Source: Elusimicrobiota bacterium (lineage in GTDB: Bacteria; Elusimicrobiota; Elusimicrobia; FEN-1173). Taken from it: a DNA stretch of 5,391 bases. Position numbers and translations under genes: made by a program. The notes beneath the pieces are model-generated. The model was not told the origin of the DNA and did no database searches. It was given only the letters and a program-made list of their open reading frames with translations. Shown one piece after another: positions 1 to 5,391 of the stretch (positions are counted from its first letter, which is position 1; every line of letters begins with the position of its first letter). The DNA lies in NCBI GenBank assembly GCA_016207625.1, contig JACQPF010000133.1, positions 1 to 5,391 of the forward strand. The letters are read 5' to 3'.

Positions 1-3000
1 AATGGAAAGGTTCAAGCGGCTGTTGAGATAGGTTTTCAAGGATCTCTTGCGCTGATTCATCATCCGCAACCATTCCTTGATAGGCCGTTCCGTAAAAATG
101 GTGTCTCTCCCCCCGGACGGTCAGGATGAGCACGTCTTCGCGGGCCCCTTCCGTCATGGTGGCTGAGTCGAAGGGGGCAAAAGCTCCGTTGCCGCGGGCG
201 ATCGACGGCCTCTCTTTCGTTTCTTCCTCCTCTTCTTTTTTGGCGGCCCATCCGCCGGAATTGATGTAGGCGGTTTGCTTGGCGAAATGCTCAAGGAACG
301 CGTTCACGGGGCCTTCCCCAGGGGACACCCAAATATGGGTATGCCCGAAACCGATCAATTTCTCCGTCGGAGGGAAACCGAGTTCTTTTTCCATCCACAT
401 CATCAACCCGGCGATGCCGATGGTCCGGTTGGCGTAGTGGCCGATGATTTTCGTATGGCTTCCCGGGGAAACCCGGTCTCGGATGACCTTCAACCGAAGC
501 AGGACCTTTGCGATGCCGAGCTCGAGGCTGGCGACTTTCATGCTTAATATACCGATGAGCCGGTTGACGTGCCTGGACAAGGGGTTCCGTCCGCTCAAGT
601 GGTCCGCGACGTGGCCGTGCTCGAGGTAAAGCCCGCGGTTGATGTCCCAGTAATACCGCACGATCTCGCAGCTCTTCCTCGCCTCGCCGTCCACGATAAC
701 GGTATGGCCCAAATCGTTGATGATCACGTTGTCCAGCCTCCGAAGGCTGTCCTCCAGGGCGTCGTAAAGCCTGCCGGCGCGTTCTTTCGGGTCCGCCTCG
801 GGGAGCGTCCCCAAGATGTGTTCGTCGACGTAAAAGATGCGCTTCAAAGGGTCATACACGACGTGCATGGTTTTCATGTCGGCCGCATGGACGCGGTTTC
901 CCTGGAGGAGGCGCTTCCGCCTCTCTTCCAAGCCGGGATGCTTCAGGAGCGCCTGGAGCTCGGACTCGGCCCCCCAAAACCGGCGCTTCGATCTCAACAG
1001 GTCTTTCCGGGAAGCGGTTTCGGCGGCTTTCCGAAGGGCCTCGTCGCGCGTCAGCGCAAACACGTCCCGATGGACCTCGTCATCGTGGTTCCCGACGACA
1101 TAGATGAGGCGCCTCAATTCCCTGAGCTTTTCGAAGAGCTCAGGGTGCATCTTCGTGATGTTTCCGTATTTCCTGTTTTGCCAAAGGTCCAGGAAGTCCC
1201 CGTTTATGATCACGAGGGCTTTGTTCTTCGCGGCCCGGTCCAATAGCTTCATCAGCCTTTTGGCCTTCCTGTCTCCGAACTTATAAGAGGAACCGATGTG
1301 CGTGTCCGACAGGACGACAACGGTGCAAAAACCTTCGATGGCCTTTTTCAACCGCCGTTTCGCCTGTTGGGCCTGCAGGTCGTTCCGCTCGCTCGTGATC
1401 GTCACGCCGTCTTTTTTGTTTATGGACACGAAAACGTGGCCGAGCGCGGCCAGCTCATCGGCGTGGTCTTGCTTCAAATCCTCCAAGAGCCCGGCCAGTT
1501 CGCGATGTTCCATCTCCCCGCGACAAGCGAGGAAGCGCCCCCCGCCGATTTCGGCCGACACGAAGAAGTCGGAATCCCCCGGCCGCCACAGCACGTCGCT
1601 GAAAAACGGCACTCCCTCCAGCCTCGCCGCGTGGCCCGCTCTCAACCGCCTCAATCGGGCAATCCTCTCCAAGGTGATCCGTGCTTTGTCGAGCAGGCGA
1701 TCGGCTTTTCTTGCGATCGCGGGAGCGGCCCATCCCTCTCTCCCGATCCAGACGCTGACGCTTCCATTCCGGATGACGAAGAGGTGGTCGCTTTCAAGCA
1801 TCTCCTTCCAAAACGGTCCGATGAAGACCAAGGCCCGCGTGAACTCCCGGCCGAGGTCGCAGTCGTCCGACGCCACGCCGACGAACGTCGGGCGGCTGGA
1901 GAGGGAATTGACCTGTTGCGTGAAATAGAGCGGGCCGCCGGCGATTCGTTCCCACCTCTTCAACAGGGCGGGCTTCTTGTCTTTCAGCTCGCCGACGTCG
2001 AGCGTCAGGGGGTGCGTCCGCCCTTCTTGAACGAGGATGTCCTCCCGGTGAATCCCGGCGGTCAGCAGCGACGCTTGCGACTGCGCGACGTCGCCGATGC
2101 CGCCATCTTCTGAACGGTCTCTCGTCCACCAAGGACTCATCCGGTCCAGGGCCCTATGCTTCAGCGACCTCGCTTCACCCTGAACGAATTGGATGATTTC
2201 TCCCGCCGGTGTCAGTTGGATTTGTATGACGATCTTTCTGGCCTTGCGCGCCCCCTTGGACATGAGCAAATGGAGGGAAACCCCGTTCCGTTCTATTTCA
2301 GCGAAAGACTTGACCCGGTCCGCCAGGTTCGGCGCGAGGCTGAGGAGATACTCGGACACGCGGCCGGGAGATTTATCTTTCCATGCCTGGAGGGCCGCGG
2401 CGGCCAGGCCCGCCTCCTGAGTCCGAATCCCCTCGGCGGGGTGAGGCGCCACGAAAAGCGTTCGCCCTTCCGACAACTCCTCAAGCGGCGTAGTTTCTTG
2501 AGAGAACGAGCTCAGATAGGCGGCGCCTCTCGAGATGTCGATCTTTGTAAGTTTCGGGGCAAAAGGGATGACGGTGACGCCGGCCTTGGAAAGATATTCA
2601 GAGATCCCCCGGCTGTGGAAACCTCCCGTCACAAGGACGGCGACGGGAGGTGTGCCGGCTTCCCGTTCTTTCAACCTCTTCAGGAGATTTTCCGCCATCA
2701 AGCGGTCGCGGAGAATGGCTTCCCGGTAGAAGGATTCATAGGGGGCGAACTGCGTTCCCCCCTTATACTCACTCCATTCCTTGGAAGATAATGAGAAATC
2801 CACCAATTTCTCCGTCAGACGAAGGGCCTTCAACGCGGGGATGAGCTGTTCTTCTTCAAGTCTCTTGCGAAGTGAAGCCAGGGCTTTTTTATCGGACGGC
2901 CGGCGGTGAGCCGTTCGCACGTAAGCGTCCACATTGGCCCTGTGGTGGAAGGGATCGTCAATGCCCACGAAGGGAGGAATGTCCGACGGGCAGGTCAACG

Positions 3001-3313
3001 CCGCGTGCACGGGGCCGGAGATTTTATTTGTCCGAAGGAGATGGTCCGCCACGCGGCGGATGGTGTCCCGGTCAGGAAAAGCCCTCAGGCGGGAGAGATC
3101 AATGGGCTCAAAAGCGCCTTCCAGAGCCACCAGGTCCACGACCTTCCGATTCATCAACTCTTGAATCGTCCGGCTGATGTGTTCTTGCGCCTCGAGGTGC
3201 TGATGCACGTCCAGGATATGGATAACGATGGCTTTGGCTTTGGGTGCATGGGCCAGGGCGGTATTGGTCAGGAAGTAGACGAAAGCGAAGGAAAGGGATA
3301 GGAATCGGCGCAT
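1..3313 (-). CDS. Partial giant exported protein: Tiki/ChaN-like domain fused to a calcineurin-type metallophosphoesterase (3' end outside window)
   Basis: The frame runs uninterrupted from the ATG at 3311-3313 to base 1, giving 1104 visible residues and no stop. The ATG is chosen because it gives a good signal peptide (Arg2-Arg3, a hydrophobic core at 4-15, cleavage probably after ALA at 19-21). The frame is closed upstream by a TGA at 3395-3397, and only TTG codons lie between. Residues about 28-300 resemble the Tiki/TraB/ChaN superfamily: D35-V-H37 with EAQ at 41-43, E65 at a strand end, and G230-G-F-H233. Residues about 300-655 are unrecognised. From about 664 comes a metallophosphoesterase with D670-x-H672, G705-D706-x-x-D709, G741-N-H-D744, H899-G-H901 and G990-H-T-H993, followed by YINSGGW ending at W1022 and a closing strand near 1045-1055. 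These supply the expected ligands for a two-metal phosphohydrolase, predicted to act outside the cytoplasm. The substrate is unknown. The protein continues past the phosphoesterase, so further domains are likely. Confidence 0.92.
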   Translation of the reverse strand, partial: MRRFLSLSFAFVYFLTNTALAHAPKAKAIVIHILDVHQHLEAQEHISRTIQELMNRKVVDLVALEGAFEPIDLSRLRAFPDRDTIRRVADHLLRTNKISGPVHAALTCPSDIPPFVGIDDPFHHRANVDAYVRTAHRRPSDKKALASLRKRLEEEQLIPALKALRLTEKLVDFSLSSKEWSEYKGGTQFAPYESFYREAILRDRLMAENLLKRLKEREAGTPPVAVLVTGGFHSRGISEYLSKAGVTVIPFAPKLTKIDISRGAAYLSSFSQETTPLEELSEGRTLFVAPHPAEGIRTQEAGLAAAALQAWKDKSPGRVSEYLLSLAPNLADRVKSFAEIERNGVSLHLLMSKGARKARKIVIQIQLTPAGEIIQFVQGEARSLKHRALDRMSPWWTRDRSEDGGIGDVAQSQASLLTAGIHREDILVQEGRTHPLTLDVGELKDKKPALLKRWERIAGGPLYFTQQVNSLSSRPTFVGVASDDCDLGREFTRALVFIGPFWKEMLESDHLFVIRNGSVSVWIGREGWAAPAIARKADRLLDKARITLERIARLRRLRAGHAARLEGVPFFSDVLWRPGDSDFFVSAEIGGGRFLACRGEMEHRELAGLLEDLKQDHADELAALGHVFVSINKKDGVTITSERNDLQAQQAKRRLKKAIEGFCTVVVLSDTHIGSSYKFGDRKAKRLMKLLDRAAKNKALVIINGDFLDLWQNRKYGNITKMHPELFEKLRELRRLIYVVGNHDDEVHRDVFALTRDEALRKAAETASRKDLLRSKRRFWGAESELQALLKHPGLEERRKRLLQGNRVHAADMKTMHVVYDPLKRIFYVDEHILGTLPEADPKERAGRLYDALEDSLRRLDNVIINDLGHTVIVDGEARKSCEIVRYYWDINRGLYLEHGHVADHLSGRNPLSRHVNRLIGILSMKVASLELGIAKVLLRLKVIRDRVSPGSHTKIIGHYANRTIGIAGLMMWMEKELGFPPTEKLIGFGHTHIWVSPGEGPVNAFLEHFAKQTAYINSGGWAAKKEEEEETKERPSIARGNGAFAPFDSATMTEGAREDVLILTVRGERHHFYGTAYQGMVADDESAQEILENLSQQPLEPFH
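3251..3313 (-). other. Predicted signal peptide of the Tiki/phosphoesterase protein
   Basis: This stretch encodes residues 1-21. It has two arginines directly after the start, a run of hydrophobic and aromatic residues (FLSLSFAFVYFL) and a small-residue ALA end typical of signal peptidase I sites. An AHA two residues later is an alternative cleavage point. No cysteine follows, so a lipoprotein is not indicated. Export is a prediction; a retained N-terminal anchor is the main alternative. Confidence 0.75.
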
Positions 3314-3386
3314 CAACCACAACTGTAGCTCGTTATCGTGAAAATTGTCTGCGGCTTTTCTGAAGGAAATCGGAACTCGCGGCGGG
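3314..3386 (-). other. Short intergenic spacer between two co-directional genes
   Basis: These 73 bases separate the TGA of the upstream gene from the ATG of the downstream gene. There is no GC-rich hairpin followed by a T run, so no intrinsic terminator is visible. A GATAAC hexamer could serve as a -10 box, but no matching -35 is found at 16-18 bases. The 15 bases before the ATG carry no purine-rich Shine-Dalgarno sequence, only a weak GTGG. The plain reading is read-through transcription from the upstream gene with weak or non-SD initiation. Confidence 0.5.
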
Positions 3387-5391
3387 TCAGGCGTTCAGGT
3401 TGATGATTTGCTCCCTGTCTTCCAAGTTCTTCAAGGCCGTCTCCAAACCCCGCATGAGGGGTTGGTCTATGGGGACGATGATCATCACAATCTGTCTCCA
3501 CCGATCTAAACCCGCCCAATTGTTGTAATAGCGCGTGATGATCCGCACGCTGAAGGAATCCAAGATGCGGCCCGAGTTCAACTTGCCGGGCAAGATGTTC
3601 CCGAAGATGCGAAGGAGGCTATACCGCCCCGTTCCGTCGTTTTCCATGATCATTTCTTCTTTGGCGCTGAGGACGATCGTGCGCTTCATCAGTTCCGCGA
3701 CATCCTTCTCGGAAATCTCTGCGAAGAGGCCGGTCAGCCGCTGGGTCATGTCTTGGCTTCTGGCCTTGCGCGTCAACACGATGAGAACCGCGTTCGGATC
3801 CTGTTCCAGCATGTCCCGGAACGCCAGAATGTCCCCTTTTCGCGGAGCGCCTTCCTTCACCGGGAAAAGAGTGTCTTCGTCGATGACGATGGCGGCGGGC
3901 TTCTTCAGTTCGTTCACGGGAAGCACGTAAGGCTCGCGAAGGAAACTCAGCAGCCCTTTCAAATACCGCGCCATGTCGGGAGCATTGTCCAGTTGAACGA
4001 TCCTGTTCAAGATCTCGGCTTGAAGAGAAGGTAATTCTTCCTCCAGGGCCTGCTCCACCAGCCCGCCCACAAGTCGTTGTCCCAGCCAGAAGATCGACCG
4101 TTTTTCCTTCTCCGGGAGGTCTTCCCGGCTCAAATGGCCGAGGATCTCCAACATCACGAAATCCGACATGCCGGACAAGGCCGTGTCCCGAAGGGCGTAG
4201 CGCATGATCTCGTTGACCAACAGCTCCGTGTATTCGGGGTGCGCCGCGACCTTATCGCCTTGCATCACATACTTGGCCACGTGGGCCAATTCGTGCATGA
4301 GGTGCGCCAGTTCTTCCCCTTCCGGCGAGGCGGGCGATAACCGGTCGAAGGAATCGGGCGTCATCCGGCTGGGGCTGATATGGATGCGATACGCCCTCTT
4401 CTTCTTGCCGTTCGACGAATAATCATAGACTTCCGTCATGGATACGTCGGTCACGTTGTCCGGGTCCTCTTCATCCGGATGCGCGGCTCGCACGTATTCC
4501 TCGTGCGTCGCGTGGAGATGGACGACGATTTCCGGCTTCTCTTTCAGGGATCGGGAGTTGAGCTTCTCCATCGCCTTTTGATAATAATTGGCCCAGAGGC
4601 TGTGCACGGAGGCCTGCAGAGCGGCCTGCCGCGCGTGGGGCGGTTCCATCCGGAGCGGCCATCCGTTTTTCAGGCCGGACTCCCCGGCGACGACCTCGGT
4701 CCAGTTGGCCGGCTTCTTGAGGAACTCGCCGCGCAAGCGCACCGCTTCCCGCTCCATGTCCCCGGGAATGTCCAGGGGATCGATACCGATCTCCTCCAGG
4801 AAACGCCTCACCAGTTGCTCGCTGACGATTTCGAGGAGGGGCTGCATGCGCGCCGCGTCCGGTTGCACATGCAGGAGATAGGCTTTCATCACTCCCTTCG
4901 CGATGGGCTGAATTTGGCCCGCGGCCGCGGGACCCGCGCTCTCGCGCGCCGCCCGATCCAATTGAATGAGGACGTCTTCCACCCTCTCGCCCCGGGCCTC
5001 TCCGGTGAAGAGGTCGTCGATGGACTTGAGGTTCAAAGCCACCTTCAGGACCAGAGCGCTCACGGGGACCGAGCGGCCGTCCACCGTGATGGTGGCGCCG
5101 TTCCGGAAAGCCCTCACGACGAAATCCCTCACGGGGACAACGGAATGGCTTCGCAATCTCCGGGTTTCGGCGGTTTCGCCCTCAAAGGTCCACATCTCGA
5201 CCTGATCGCCCGAACGGACACGGTAATACATCCTCAAACTCTTATCTTCAGGGATCGTCACGAAATGGATCTTGCCCATCCGGGCCTGGGACAGGACGTC
5301 TTCGAGCGTGGGCGTGATGTCTCCGCTGGGATGGGTATGCCCCACTCCGATGACGTCCGCTCGCTCCACCAGGCTTTCCGGAACGACGGCG
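3387..5391 (-). CDS. Partial multidomain protein: JAMM/MPN-like domain, zincin-type HExxH domain and C-terminal HAD-like domain (5' end outside window)
   Basis: The frame is open from the right edge to the TGA at 3387-3389, giving 667 visible residues, numbered here from the edge. A GTG at 5367-5369 is a possible start but lies only ten codons before the catalytic-type motif, so the real start is almost certainly outside. Residues 18-31 read HTHPSGDITPTLED, a JAMM metal-binding loop (H18, H20, D31) close to that of RadC proteins, with Thr at the usual Ser position. The glutamate expected upstream is not visible. Residues about 140-310 are largely helical and unrecognised. H366-E-L-A-H370 sits on a predicted helix after an edge strand near 333-340, with E394 (NEIMRYAL) as a possible third zinc ligand, as in gluzincins. 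Residues about 498-667 alternate strands and helices, with DEDTLF at 504-509 and VLTRK around T540, resembling HAD motifs I and II but imperfectly. No membrane segment is visible. The substrate is unknown; the JAMM call is firmest, the zincin likely, the HAD call tentative. Confidence 0.9.
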   Translation of the reverse strand, partial: AVVPESLVERADVIGVGHTHPSGDITPTLEDVLSQARMGKIHFVTIPEDKSLRMYYRVRSGDQVEMWTFEGETAETRRLRSHSVVPVRDFVVRAFRNGATITVDGRSVPVSALVLKVALNLKSIDDLFTGEARGERVEDVLIQLDRAARESAGPAAAGQIQPIAKGVMKAYLLHVQPDAARMQPLLEIVSEQLVRRFLEEIGIDPLDIPGDMEREAVRLRGEFLKKPANWTEVVAGESGLKNGWPLRMEPPHARQAALQASVHSLWANYYQKAMEKLNSRSLKEKPEIVVHLHATHEEYVRAAHPDEEDPDNVTDVSMTEVYDYSSNGKKKRAYRIHISPSRMTPDSFDRLSPASPEGEELAHLMHELAHVAKYVMQGDKVAAHPEYTELLVNEIMRYALRDTALSGMSDFVMLEILGHLSREDLPEKEKRSIFWLGQRLVGGLVEQALEEELPSLQAEILNRIVQLDNAPDMARYLKGLLSFLREPYVLPVNELKKPAAIVIDEDTLFPVKEGAPRKGDILAFRDMLEQDPNAVLIVLTRKARSQDMTQRLTGLFAEISEKDVAELMKRTIVLSAKEEMIMENDGTGRYSLLRIFGNILPGKLNSGRILDSFSVRIITRYYNNWAGLDRWRQIVMIIVPIDQPLMRGLETALKNLEDREQIINLNA

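Noticed and set aside
569..1246. 225-residue open frame on the plus strand
   Set aside because: It is in the direct antisense frame of the same minus-strand gene, over the part that encodes the GDxxD, GNHD and HGH motifs. The motifs are all on the other strand.
1298..2113. 271-residue open frame on the plus strand
   Set aside because: It lies exactly codon-on-codon opposite the minus-strand phosphoesterase gene, so it is kept open by that gene's GC-rich codon use. Its product is rich in Arg and Pro and shows no recognisable motif.
1794..2132. 112-residue minus-strand open frame overlapping the large gene in another frame
   Set aside because: It is very rich in Arg, Pro and Gly, as expected from reading a GC-rich gene out of frame, and it lies wholly inside the long open frame.
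2156..2791. 211-residue open frame on the plus strand
   Set aside because: Direct antisense frame of the Tiki/ChaN-like domain and the segment after it; no family features of its own.
3314..3386. Promoter for the downstream gene based on the GATAAC hexamer
   Set aside because: No acceptable -35 hexamer is found at normal spacing, so the match is not better than chance.
5367..5369. GTG as the true start of the JAMM protein
   Set aside because: It would begin only ten residues before the metal-binding histidines and remove the first strands and the glutamate of the MPN fold. The frame is also open to the window edge.

Overview
The window holds two very long protein genes in tandem on the minus strand, and both run off the window. 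Reading in the direction of transcription, the first enters at the right edge (5391) without its start and ends at a TGA at 3387. After a 73-base gap the second starts at an ATG at 3313 and stays open to base 1, so at least 1104 residues are visible and the stop lies outside. No RNA gene, insertion sequence, CRISPR array or clear repeat was seen. The long plus-strand open frames over 275-3301 are antisense shadows of the second gene.

The upstream gene (667 residues visible) begins inside a JAMM/MPN (JAB) metalloprotease-like motif of RadC type. It continues through a helical region into a zincin-type HELAH motif and ends in a Rossmann-like, possibly degenerate HAD-type, domain. The downstream gene starts with a signal peptide. 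It then carries a Tiki/ChaN-like domain, about 350 residues I do not recognise, and a calcineurin-type metallophosphoesterase domain with its metal-binding motifs present and an unusually long insertion.

The organism is most likely a member of Candidatus Omnitrophota (OP3) or a related uncultured lineage. This is an inference. It rests on my recollection that long hypothetical proteins in that group share an N-terminal pattern like the one here (a D-x-H ... EAQ motif, an ALEGA-like strand, an FPD ... ISG segment and a GGFH loop), and on the moderately GC-rich coding sequence. No marker gene is present to confirm it.

The two genes are co-directional and closely spaced, with no visible terminator or strong promoter between them, so they are probably co-transcribed. 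Together they would supply several putative hydrolase domains on two giant polypeptides, the second predicted to be exported. Substrates and biological role cannot be read from the sequence.
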